A DNA stretch of 64,000 nt from Pontibaca methylaminivorans (GTDB taxonomy: Bacteria > Pseudomonadota > Alphaproteobacteria > Rhodobacterales > Rhodobacteraceae). The position numbers were made by a program, and so were the translations under genes. The stretch is from NCBI RefSeq assembly GCF_900156525.1, contig NZ_FTPS01000001.1, forward strand, positions 806,001-870,000, written 5' to 3'. The notes beneath the pieces were generated by a model. It was not told the DNA's origin and did no database searches. It was given only the letters and a program-made list of their open reading frames with translations. This document shows, piece by piece, positions 42,788 through 51,716 of this stretch. Position 1 is the stretch's first letter. The number at the start of each line of letters is the position of its first letter.

Positions 42788-44416
42788 AGATGCCACTGGC
42801 GGCATAAAGCGAATGTTCTGCTTGGGCTTCTGGTCGGTGGCAAAAGCGAGAATGCCCATAAGCTCGCCGCGCAGTTCGGCATGAACCTCGCCCCGCTTTG
42901 GGCCGGGGGTCAGAACGATCTCGCCGATGAGCGAGCGCAGCGCCTCGGCTGCTTCCCTGCCGCCATCGGGATCGTTGAGGGCTTCGGTGAACCGCTCCAC
43001 GTTCCTGCGATAGACGTTGGCGATGTTGGGATGCACGTCCGGCACATCGGCGGGTGCCTGCGCCATGCGGGCGATGATCTCGGCCTTATCGCGCTCAAGC
43101 TCGTTCATCCGCGCTTTCATCGACGGCTGATACAGCCCGTCCTCGATAGCCGCCATGATGCCGGCAATGGCGCGCTCGATCTTCTGTAGCGCCTTCTGGC
43201 CCACGTCCGCCTGCGCGCGGCGGTCACGATTGAGCCGGTTGGTTTCCTTGGCATAGGCGCACACCGCTTCCGCGACGGCTTCGGACGACACCAGTTTCTC
43301 TTTCAGCCCCGCCAGCACGCGCGCCTCGATCTCGTCGCGCCGAATGGTGCGTGCGTTGTCGCAAATGCCTTTGCGCAGATGGTTGCGGCAGGCATAGCGG
43401 TCGGTCATCACCATGCTGATCCTGCCGCCGCAGCAGCCGCAGGTGAGCAGGCCGGAAAGAAGGGTGACGGGCCGGTTGGTCAGATGCAGCCGCTTGGCGC
43501 GGCCCTCGCGGGTGTTGGCAAGGTTGGGGCCGAACAGGGCCGATATGCCGCGCTGGCGCTCGCGTACCGCCTGCCAGAGCGCATCGTCCACGATCCGCAG
43601 ATGCGGAACCTCGGCCCTGATCCATTCGCTTTCGGGATTGATGCGCGATATGCGCGTGCCGGTCTCGGGGTTCTTGATGAAGCGCTGCCGGTTCCATGCG
43701 AGAACCCCGGCATAAAGCTCGTTGTTGAGGATGCCGGTCCCGGCGACGGGATTGCCCCGGATCATTGCGTCGATCCACGGGCGTTTCTTGGGACCGGGGA
43801 CGCCCTCGCGGTTCAACTGAAACGCGATCTCCTTGGGGCTTCGGCCGCTGGCGTATTCGCGGAAGATGCGGCGCACCACCTCGGCCTCGTCCTCCACGAT
43901 AGCGCGTTCGCCCCGGATCGGCTCGCCGTTGGCGTCAAGCTGGTGGACGACGCGATAGCCATAAGCGGCCTTGCCGCTGCCCGCCTTTCCGGCCTCCACG
44001 CGCCCGCGCTGACCGCGATGGGTCTTGATGGCGAGGTCTTTGATAAACAGGGCGTTCATGGTGCCTTTGAGGCCGACATGAAGCTCGTTGATCTCGCCTT
44101 CGGACAAGGTGACGATGGAGACGCCGGCGAAGCGCAGGCGTTTATAGACGGCGGCCACGTCCTCCTGATCGCGGCTGATGCGGTTCAGCGCCTCGGACAG
44201 CACCATATCGAATCGCCCCGCCTGCGCGTCGGCCAGCAGCGCCCGGATGCCGGCGCGGAACATGGACGACCCGGAAATGGCCCGGTCGGAATAGCTCTCC
44301 ACCACGGTCCAGCCCTCGCGCTCGGCGCGTTCGCGGCACTGGCGCAACTGGTCCTCGATGGAGGCGTCACGCTGGTTCTCGGACGAATAACGGGCGTAAA
44401 GGGCAATGCGGATCAT
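42779..44416 (-). CDS. large serine recombinase
   Basis: 545 residues, apparently intact. N-terminal resolvase domain (1-150) with nucleophile S11 or S12 in 'LYARYSSENQRDAS' and 'ALNRISRDQEDVA'. A recombinase domain follows (about 160-270), then a zinc ribbon (about 310-365, 'CGCCGG' ... 'CRNHLRKGIC') and a coiled coil. The last few residues are read from the neighbouring stub, so the original C-terminus is replaced. It can probably catalyse integration or excision of the island segment. It lies 25 bp after the toxin gene. Confidence 0.9.
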   Translation of the reverse strand: MIRIALYARYSSENQRDASIEDQLRQCRERAEREGWTVVESYSDRAISGSSMFRAGIRALLADAQAGRFDMVLSEALNRISRDQEDVAAVYKRLRFAGVSIVTLSEGEINELHVGLKGTMNALFIKDLAIKTHRGQRGRVEAGKAGSGKAAYGYRVVHQLDANGEPIRGERAIVEDEAEVVRRIFREYASGRSPKEIAFQLNREGVPGPKKRPWIDAMIRGNPVAGTGILNNELYAGVLAWNRQRFIKNPETGTRISRINPESEWIRAEVPHLRIVDDALWQAVRERQRGISALFGPNLANTREGRAKRLHLTNRPVTLLSGLLTCGCCGGRISMVMTDRYACRNHLRKGICDNARTIRRDEIEARVLAGLKEKLVSSEAVAEAVCAYAKETNRLNRDRRAQADVGQKALQKIERAIAGIMAAIEDGLYQPSMKARMNELERDKAEIIARMAQAPADVPDVHPNIANVYRRNVERFTEALNDPDGGREAAEALRSLIGEIVLTPGPKRGEVHAELRGELMGILAFATDQKPKQNIRFMPPVASCA

Positions 44417-44441
44417 TCTTGTTGTTCCTTCTACTGATCGG

Positions 44442-44966
44442 TCATTCGCTCTGCGCGGTATCCAGAGCGTCGATAATGGTCTTGAATGGCAGGATCAGGC
44501 TAAGCGGGCTGCTGTCGAGCAACGGCATTGCGCCAAAACGCTCGTACCAGTGCGCGGCCTTCTCGTCCTTGGCGTCGATAGCCAGCGCCACCCCGCCGAC
44601 CTGTGCCGCCACGGCAAGCGCCCTTGCGCCCGCCGCCAGCAAAAGATCGCCGCCAAGTCCCTGACCTTGCATCGGAAGCGATACCGCCAGACGGGCGAGC
44701 CGATACACGGCAACCTCGTAGCGCCCTAATCCCTTCGTGAGCGTGGCGGGGACTTTCGCGAAGGCAATCGAGGCCGGACTGATGGAATAGTAGCCGAGAA
44801 TGGCTTCGGGCGCTGTCGGGGACACCGCCACGAAGGTCTTGGAGCCCCCGCCCTCATGGTTCTGGCGGGCGTGCCGGCGCAGATATTCATTCAGTTCCGG
44901 CGTGCCGCAATCGAACGCCTTGCGGTCATGGTGGCGTCCGATGGCTTCTTCCCGCCAGTCAAGCAC
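44442..44966 (-). CDS. GNAT-family toxin of a DUF1778/GNAT toxin-antitoxin pair
   Basis: 174 residues from a GTG at 44966, which overlaps the antitoxin stop by 8 bp and has a GAGGCGG site inside the antitoxin gene. Start chosen because it gives 'VLDWREEAIGRHHDRKAFDC', the usual N-terminus of this toxin family. Acetyl-CoA-binding motif 'VSLPMQGQGLGGDLLLAAGA' and 'HWYERFGAMPL' are present. By family (TacT/AtaT type) it acetylates aminoacyl-tRNA and stops translation. Confidence 0.88.
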   Translation of the reverse strand: MLDWREEAIGRHHDRKAFDCGTPELNEYLRRHARQNHEGGGSKTFVAVSPTAPEAILGYYSISPASIAFAKVPATLTKGLGRYEVAVYRLARLAVSLPMQGQGLGGDLLLAAGARALAVAAQVGGVALAIDAKDEKAAHWYERFGAMPLLDSSPLSLILPFKTIIDALDTAQSE

Positions 44967-45249
44967 TCTTGCCGCCTCGGGCGATACGGCGGCGCGCGGC
45001 GGCAAGCAGGGCCGGCGTCGGGGCCGGCGGGTTTTCCAGAAGATCAAGCACGCGCAGGGAATCCCGCTCCGAAAGCGAGATGCGTTCGGCGTTCTCGACC
45101 ACATCGCGCGCGGCCGGCAGGACAGCGCGCATGATGAAGCTGGTCACGTCTAGCCGCTCATGGGCGGCGGCGGCGGTGAGAAGCCGCTTTTCGTCGCGCG
45201 TGGTGCGCAACTCGATGCGGTCGTCACGATTGGGAAGTATCTGGGCCAT
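44959..45249 (-). CDS. DUF1778 (RHH-type) antitoxin
   Basis: 96 residues. The ATG at 45249 has a perfect AAGGAGG site, preferred over the ATG at 45264. 'DDRIELRTTRDEKRLLTAAA' and 'LDVTSFIMRAVLPAARDVV' are typical of DUF1778 antitoxins, which bind DNA through a ribbon-helix-helix and neutralise the GNAT toxin encoded immediately after. The pair likely stabilises the island. Confidence 0.9.
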   Translation of the reverse strand: MAQILPNRDDRIELRTTRDEKRLLTAAAAHERLDVTSFIMRAVLPAARDVVENAERISLSERDSLRVLDLLENPPAPTPALLAAARRRIARGGKSA

Positions 45250-45295
45250 AGCTGCCTCCTTCATGTACGGATATTACCCGTACCAATTAGGAAGA

Positions 45296-45529
45296 TCAAG
45301 ATGGCTCCTGCTCGTTGTCGGATTTCGGCTTGTTGTCATTGGCAGCGCGCATGGCCTTCTCGAAGTCCTCGCGGGCCATGCGCCTGCCGATCAGGCGGGC
45401 GATGGACAGCACCACCGCGTCCAGCCGCTCCGACGCATCGACCTCGCGCCCGGCCTCCTGTCCATCGGGCGGGCGGTTGTCGTTCGCCGGTCTTTGCTTC
45501 TCCCTGTCGTCCCTGCGATCAGAAGTCAT
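45296..45529 (-). CDS. small hydrophilic island protein
   Basis: 77 residues, starting inside the end of the alpA-like gene (11-bp overlap). Rich in Asp/Asn/Arg with two 'ANDN' segments ('RPANDNRPP' and 'RAANDNKPK') flanking a helix 'LDAVVLSIARLIGRRMARED'. I know such ANDN-containing small proteins from mobile elements of alphaproteobacteria, but not their function. Confidence 0.6.
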   Translation of the reverse strand: MTSDRRDDREKQRPANDNRPPDGQEAGREVDASERLDAVVLSIARLIGRRMAREDFEKAMRAANDNKPKSDNEQEPS

Positions 45530-45737
45530 AGAAGTCGAACTCGCCGCGCGGCTTCCACCCGGCAGGGTAGGCGATCCAGCGATTAATGTCGGATTCATGC
45601 CAGCCCGCGCCGTTGGCGCTGATCTTCATCTGGCGTGGGAAGGTGCCTTCGGCGATCTTGCGGTAGATGGTGGACCGGGACAGGCCAGTTCGGGCAAGAA
45701 CGGTTTTCATGCGGATGATGCGGTCTGGCTGGCGCAT
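45519..45737 (-). CDS. AlpA-family DNA-binding regulator
   Basis: 72 residues with an excisionase-like winged helix ('IIRMKTVLARTGLSRSTIYR', 'KIAEGTFPRQMKI', 'WHESDINRWIA'). AlpA proteins activate integrase or excision genes in mobile elements. It lies between the conjugation block and the toxin-antitoxin/recombinase genes on the same strand, consistent with control of the recombinase. Confidence 0.85.
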   Translation of the reverse strand: MRQPDRIIRMKTVLARTGLSRSTIYRKIAEGTFPRQMKISANGAGWHESDINRWIAYPAGWKPRGEFDFYDF

Positions 45738-45795
45738 GGTCCTGCTGCCTCCTACTGGTTGTTTCTGACGATTGCAGAGACCAGTGAGCGCAACG

Positions 45796-45819
45796 AATTA
45801 TCGTTGTGCAACAATTATT
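45796..45819. promoter_or_regulatory. imperfect palindrome upstream of alpA
   Basis: Eleven-base arms (45796-45806, 45809-45819) centred on GTTG-TG-CAAC, 9 of 11 matching, about 60 bp upstream of the AlpA gene in an AT-rich stretch. A candidate binding site for an island regulator. Confidence 0.45.
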
Positions 45820-45874
45820 TAGGTGCCTTAGTAGTATAGCGTAGAAACGGCGGTAAATAGGATGGTTTTACGCT

Positions 45875-48779
45875 CTACAATCCGATGCCTCGGCCTCTGC
45901 CAAGGCCGTGACTGAGGGCAAGTTGACGCCCGAGCCTCATACCTGAGTCGAAATCCATGTCGATGCCGAGCTGCTTCTTGCGAATTTCAAGCAGGGATTC
46001 CATCTGCGGATCGCGTTCAAGGCTCATCGCCATTTTGCCCATTTCAGCGCGGGCAGCCCTGTAGCCGGAATAGTTGCCCGCCGCATATTGGCGTTCGCTG
46101 GCCCGGTCGAGCTTGTTGAAGCGTTCCACGAAATGGTCCGCGCGCAGGTCGGGGTTCCTGCGCATTTCGGCTTCCATGCAAATGGCTCGCTTGACAGGCG
46201 CGGCGCGGTCGGGATCGCCGGATGCCGCCTCCATCGCAAGCTGGGGATTCCGCTTGTAAACAGCCTCGGCATCGCGCGCGCCGTCTGGCCTCAGGTCATT
46301 GAAGGCCGCGCGGGCTTCGTGCAGGTCTTGCACCTGCTGGGGCGTTTCGGCCCTGCCCTGATCCTGGGCCATGAAGATCGCGTCCACCACACGGGCATGG
46401 CGGATAAACGCCTGCTCCTTGCGCATGCGGTGCAGGAGCTCCTCCGGTTCCATCCCGGCCTCCTGCGCAACCTTCTCGACATTCCGCTGCACCTCCTGCC
46501 GCGCCGCCTCCCGTTCCGGCCCAGCCACGAGTGCAGGTTCGCCGGGCGCGCGCAGGCTGTCGATGAAGCCGTCCAATGCATCGCGCACGCGCTCGGGCAT
46601 CAGCTTGCGCATGATCTCGGCGACACGGGCGCGGAAGGGGATGCCGCGCCGCTCGGCATAATCCTGCGCCGGGTCGATCTGTTCGTAGTCAGTCGCCATG
46701 TCCTTGGCCCGATCACGCGACAGGGTGTTGATGAGCTTGTCCTGATTGGCGAAGTCGTCGCGGCCGTAATGCAGGTCCATGCCGTCGCGGTGGCGGGACA
46801 GGGCGACATAGCTGCCGTGCGTGTCCATGCCGGGAGTCGCCAGAACATGCGTGCGATCCACGGTCATGCCCTGCGCCTTGTGGATGGTCACCGCATAGCC
46901 GTGGTCGATGCGGTTGTAGTCCTTGAGGTCGAAGGCAATGGAGCGGCCATCGTCGGTCTGCACGGTCATGCTTTGCGCGCTGACCTGTTCGATAGTGCCG
47001 AGGGTGCCGTTCTTCACGCCAAGGTCGCGTTCGTTTTGCAGAAACATGACGCGATCCCCGGTAGCGAAGCTGCGTTCGCCGCGTTCGACCGTCACACGCA
47101 CGTCCTCGCCAAGATCGCCAGCATCCCGCATCCTGTCGCGGGCGGCTTCGTTGAGTTCCCGCACCTCGGCATTGGTGTGGGTGAGGATAATGCGGCTCGC
47201 GTCCGGTGACGCCTGCCGGTCTCGGTCCCAGCGGTCGATCAGATCGTCGCGGGCCTGCTCGCGGGTCTGGGATTCATGCACCATGTCATGACTGTCATAG
47301 GCGCTGATCGCATCGCCGGTCCTGCCGGTCGCCAGATCGCGCGTGGCGTTCCGCTGCCAGTCCTCACGCTGGCGGCGAACCTCGCCGATTTCCGCGCCGC
47401 CGTGGCGCTCGTGAATCGAGCGGAACGCCGCGCCTGCTTCGATGGATTGAAGCTGCTGCGGATCGCCGACTAATACGACCTTTGCGCCAGCCTCGGCGGC
47501 ATGAGACAGCACACGCTCCAACTGCCGCGTGCCGACCATGCCCGCTTCGTCGATAACAAGCACATCGCGGCTGGTGAGCATGTCGCGGCCATTCTTCCAG
47601 CCGTGTTCCATGCTGGCGATGGTGCGGGACGCGATGCCCGATCCGCTTTCCAGATTCTCCGCCGCGATGCCGGATAGCGCCACGCCTCGGACTTCAAAGC
47701 CGGACGCCTCCCAAGCCTCGCGCGCCACGCCCAACATGGCGCTCTTTCCCGTTCCGGCGTAACCGACGACAATGCCAAGGTCGCGCCCGTCCGTGACATG
47801 CGCCAGCGCATCGGCCTGCTCGCCGGACAGGACAAGGCCGCGCTGCTCGGCGCGGGCAAGGGCGTCGAGTCTGTCTTTCTCGCTGACTTCGTGCCGCTCC
47901 TTTTCGGCCATTATTTCCGCCGCGCGATGCAGGCGCTGTTCCGCCTCGATCATGTCGCGGGTGGTGAACCGATCCTCGCCGCGTCCGTCCTACCCAAGCT
48001 CGACCAGATCGGGCGAACCACGCATCGCGCCCACCACCTCGTTGAACTGGTCGATGCCGTCGCTGTGCCGGTGCGAACATCGCCATGTCGCGCCGCGTGA
48101 AGGTGGATTGTTGATGTGTGATCGCGTCCAGCGCCACCGATGGGTCGGCGATGATGCGCTCGCCGTTGTTGCGGGCGATCTCGCGGTGCATTTCCGCGCG
48201 GTCGGCGGCCTCGATCCCTTCACCCTCGATCCGCTGCGCAGGTGCGCCGATCTGGCTTTGCGGCTCCAAGGCGATGCCCTGCGCCTCAAGGCTGCGATGG
48301 TCGATGCGGGCGTCAATGTCGAGTTCGGCCAGACGTTCGTTGACATGCTCGGCCCAGCGTTCGCGCCACCGCTCCACCATCTCCGTGCGGTTCCAGTCCC
48401 GCACCTTCTGGCCGAAGCCGTTCTCGTCCACGCTGCGCATGGTGAGCATGACATGGGCATGGGGCTTCGGCATCCCGTCCTCGCCGATGTCCCAATGCAC
48501 ATTGAGGTCGGCGATCATGCCCTGATCGACAAACTCCGACTGTGCGAAGTCGCGGGCAAGTTCGATCCCCTGCGCCTGCGTCATCTCGCGCGGAATGGCG
48601 AACTCCACCTCGCGGGCAAGCTGGGCATCCTTCCTGACCTCGAAGGCTTCAACATCGTTCCAGAGCCGTTCGCGGTCGCCAAGGTGTTCGGGCGCATTGT
48701 CCGGCAGCAATACCTCGGAATGAACGACGCCGCGCTTGGCGGAAAAGTCCTGAACGCGGTCGATGCGCTCATCGCGCAT
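45875..48779 (-). pseudogene. traA: TraA/MobA-type relaxase-helicase, inactivated
   Basis: Pieces of one conjugative relaxase-helicase in order. The relaxase domain ('GVVHSEVLLP', 'HWDIGEDGMPKPHAHVML' histidine triad region) runs from about 48773 to 48080 in one frame. After a net two-base loss ('MFA' then 'HRHSDGIDQFNEVVGAM') it continues in a second frame, hits an in-frame TAG at 47990-47992, then continues as the helicase from 47953. The helicase has Walker A 'GYAGTGKSAML', Walker B 'VLVIDEAGMV' and C-terminal 'VTIHKAQGMT'. The first 30-40 residues of the relaxase, including the catalytic tyrosine region, are absent. A helicase-only protein from 47953 (692 residues) is still possible. Confidence 0.9.
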
Positions 48780-49482
48780 GCTGGCAAGCCCGGCCCATGC
48801 GCAATTCGGCTTCGGCCGCATCGTCTATGACCCGAGCAACTATGCGCAGAACGTGCTCACGGCAGCGCGCACGCTGGAGCAGATCAATAACCAGATCACC
48901 AGCCTTCAGAACGAAGCGCAGATGCTCATCAACCAGGCGCGCAATCTGGCGAGCCTGCCATATTCCTCGCTCCAGCAACTCCAGCAGAATGTCAGCCGGA
49001 CGCAACAGCTTCTCGGGCAGGCGCAGAATATCGCCTTCGAGGTCGGCCAGATCGACCAGGCGTTCCAGAGCCAATACGGCAACGTCTCGCTTTCGACCAC
49101 CGACGCCCAACTTGTCGCCGATGCGCGCAGCCGTTGGGAGAACACGGTCGGCGGCTTGCAGGACGCCATGCGCGTTCAGGCGGGCGCGGTCGGCAATATC
49201 GACAGCAACCGTGCCGAGATGGCGGCGCTGGTCGGCCAGAGCCAGGGCGCGACCGGCGCATTGCAGGCCACGCAGGCGGGCAACCAGCTTCTCGCGCTGT
49301 AAAGCCAGCAGCTTTCGGACTTGATCGCGGTCATCTCGGCCAATGGCCGGGCAAACGCCTTGTCGGAGGCAGAGCGCGCGACCGCCGCCGAACAGGGCCG
49401 CATCCAGCGCGAGCGGTTCCTGACACCCGGCGCCGGCTACCAGCCGGGCAATGCCCAGATGTTCAACAACGGCAACAACTGA
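48780..49482 (+). pseudogene. trbJ: conjugal transfer protein TrbJ, truncated and with a nonsense codon
   Basis: The frame shows mature TrbJ ('DPSNYAQNVLTAARTLEQIN', 'QGATGALQATQAGNQLLAL'), then a TAA at 49300-49302. The same frame then continues with the family's remaining residues ('SQQLSDLIAVISANGRANAL' ... 'FLTPGAGYQPGNAQMF') to 49482. The beginning of the signal peptide is missing: only 'SPAHAQ' remains, joined to traA sequence of the opposite strand at about 48775-48785. In intact systems TrbJ is a periplasmic mating-channel component. Confidence 0.88.
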
Positions 49483-49496
49483 CCGGGAGGCTCGCC

Positions 49497-49895
49497 ATGG
49501 ACGGCAAGATGCTGGCCCGCCTCGGGGCCGTGGTGTTCGTCGCCATTGCCGTCACGGCGACCGCAATCGACATGGCGCGGAAGGACGAACCTTCCGCGCC
49601 GCCCCCGGCGTCGGTCTTCCAGTCCCCGGCCGATCCCCTGCGCGCAACCCTGCGCCGCTGCCAGCAGCTCGGCGAGGCAGCCGCCAGCGATGCCGGCTGC
49701 CTCGCCGCCTGGGCTGAATCCCGCGAACGCTTCCTCGGCCGTGACAGCAGCGCCCGCCACACCGCAATCCAGCGAAGGGCGCTGAGATGGGGAACACCGG
49801 CGTCATCGACAGTTTCCTTGGGGTCTTCACCTCCTACATCGACTCGGGGTTCGGCCTGCTCGGCGGCGAAGTCGCCTTCATTGCCACCACGTTGA
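49497..49895 (+). CDS. TrbK-like entry-exclusion protein, C-terminus altered
   Basis: ATG with a GGGAGG site. The first about 80 residues ('MDGKMLARLGAVVFVAIAV' with one membrane helix, 'DPLRATLRRCQQLGEAAASD', 'CLAAWAESRERFLG') match the TrbK-alt family of rhizobial/sphingomonad conjugation clusters. The frame then runs past the usual end and into the trbL gene. Another frame would stop at 49785 just before trbL, so a frameshift near residue 85 is likely. Confidence 0.7.
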   Translation: MDGKMLARLGAVVFVAIAVTATAIDMARKDEPSAPPPASVFQSPADPLRATLRRCQQLGEAAASDAGCLAAWAESRERFLGRDSSARHTAIQRRALRWGTPASSTVSLGSSPPTSTRGSACSAAKSPSLPPR

Positions 49896-50900
49896 TCGTC
49901 ATCGACGTGACGCTCGCCGCGCTGTTCTGGGCCTGGGGCGCGGATGACGATATTATCGCCCGGCTGGTGAAAAAGACCCTGTTCGTGGGCGTCTTCGCCT
50001 ACATCATCGGCAACTGGAACAACCTCGCCCGGATCGTCTTCGAGAGCTTCGCCGGCCTCGGCCTCATGGCGTCGGGCACCGGCCTTCATGGCCGAAAAGG
50101 TGCTTGGCAACGTGGTGTCTTCCGGCATCAAGGTTCTGGTGCTCGCCGTCATCATCGGCATCGGCTCGACGCTGTTCTCACAGTTCACGGCCGGGTTCGG
50201 CGGGGCAACCCCGACCATCGACGACGCCATGGCGATTGTGCTCGCCGCGCTGTCGCTGCTCGGCCTCGGCATCTTCGGCCCCGGCATAGCAAACGGCATC
50301 GTTTCGGGCGGCCCGCAGCTCGGCGCGGGTGCTGCCGTGGGAACCGGCCTCGCTGCGGGCGGCATGGTGCTTGCGGGCGGTGCGGCGGCTGGCGGTGGGG
50401 CCATGCTTGCCGCGAAGGGCGGCGCTGCTGCCCTGCCCGGTGGAGCCGCGGCCGTTCGGGGAGGCGCGACCGCCGCGGGCGCGGCGACCGCTGCCTATAG
50501 CCTCGGCTCGCTCGGCCAGACCGGGGCGGCGGGCGTTGCCTCCGGCCTCGGCGGCGTCGCCCGAGCGGCAGGCTCGGCCGCCGTCTCGCCGCTCAAACGT
50601 GCAGCCTCCAGCGCAACATCCCAAGCAAGCGAAAGCATCAAATCCAGCTTTTCCGCTGGCGCAAAGGCCGGCTTCGGCGCGTCGGGTGGCTGCTCGACCA
50701 TGGGCACGGTCGGCGGCGCAAGCGCCGATCCCGCAGCCGCGCCGTCCAGCCCGGCCGGCAGCCCTCCGGCTTGGGCGCAGCGAATGCAGCGCCGGCAGGC
50801 CATGAACCACGGCACCACCATGACCGCACATGCCGTCCGCTCCGGCGACAGCCACGGCTCCGGTTCCTCCGTCAACCTTTCCGAAAGTGACCGCTCATGA
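49787..50900 (+). pseudogene. trbL: conjugal transfer protein TrbL with internal deletion and frameshift
   Basis: The N-terminal membrane part ('GVIDSFLGVFTSYIDSGFGL', 'FESFAGLGLMASGTG') is in one frame to about 50083. The rest ('FMAEKVLGNVVSSGIKVLVL', 'IGSTLFSQFTAGFGG', then a long Ala/Gly-rich and Ser-rich tail) is in another from 50088 to 50900. From my memory of the family, about 80 residues that normally sit between 'SGTG' and 'FMAEKV', including several membrane helices, are missing. It formed the inner-membrane channel of the mating apparatus. Confidence 0.85.
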
Positions 50901-50945
50901 GCATCTTCAAACGACCAGCAACCCATTACGGCAAGACGCCGGAAT
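50897..50945 (+). pseudogene. TrbF stub (first 16 codons)
   Basis: ATG overlapping the trbL stop (ATGA). 'MSIFKRPATHYGKTPES' is the standard TrbF start; after about 16 codons the sequence changes to recombinase. This marks the right end of the conjugation block. Confidence 0.8.
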
Positions 50946-51716
50946 CCGATGATGACGCCCGCGCGTGTCTCCAGCGGCCCGACCCTGCTGACCGGCATTT
51001 GCTTCTGCGCCAAATGCGGGGGCGCGATGACGCTTCGCACCGGCCGAGGTAGCGCAGGGCAGACATACCGCTATTACACCTGCTCGACCAAAGCGCGGCA
51101 GGGCAAGACTGGTTGCAAGGGCCGCACGATCCCGATGGACAAGCTGGACCATCTGGTCGCCGATCATATCGGGGAACGTCTGCTCCAGCCCAAGCGGCTG
51201 GAAACCGTGCTCGCCAGCGTCATCGACCGGCGGCAGGAGCGCACCGAACGTCGCCGAGAGCATCTTGCCGAGCTTCAAAGGCGAATCGCGGAAGCCGACC
51301 AACGGCTCGGCCGTCTCTTTGACGCCATCGAAGCCGGCATGGTGGACAAGGACGATGCGATGGCGAAGGAACGCATGGCGAGCCTCAAGGCGTTGCGGGA
51401 TCAAGCCGCCGCCGAGGCGGAGCGCACGCAGCTCGCCCTCGACAGTTCAGGCAATCAGGGCGTCAGCCCCGACATGCTCAAGGGGTTCGCCCGCAAGGCT
51501 CGTGAGCGGATACGCCTCGACGGTGGAGGCTACCGCCGCGACCACCTGCGCGCGCTGGCGCAGCGCGTCGAGGTCGCGGATGACGAGGTTCGCATCATGG
51601 GATCGAAGTCGGAGTTGCTGCGAACGCTGGTTGCCGCTTCAAGCGGGAAACCGGCGGCGTTCGGCGTTCAGAGTTCTGTTCTGAAATGGCGCACCCGACA
51701 GGATTCGAACCTGTGA
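50946..51716 (+). pseudogene. serine recombinase, C-terminal part, with tRNA-derived tail
   Basis: About 255 residues of a recombinase from the zinc-ribbon onward: 'TPARVSSGPTLLTGICFCAK', 'CGGAMTLRTG', 'YYTCSTKARQGKTGCKGR', coiled coil 75-170, then '[20 protein letters not shown]'. The catalytic N-terminal domain is absent. The last residues 'WRTRQDSNL' and the stop codon are provided by the opposite strand of the tRNA-Arg gene, showing that the original recombinase gene abutted an attachment site at the tRNA 3' end. Confidence 0.88.

Noticed and set aside
42686-43189. A 167-codon plus-strand frame over the recombinase stub
   Set aside because: Its first third is real recombinase stub sequence, but after that it is antisense to the intact recombinase. 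Only the stub is reported.
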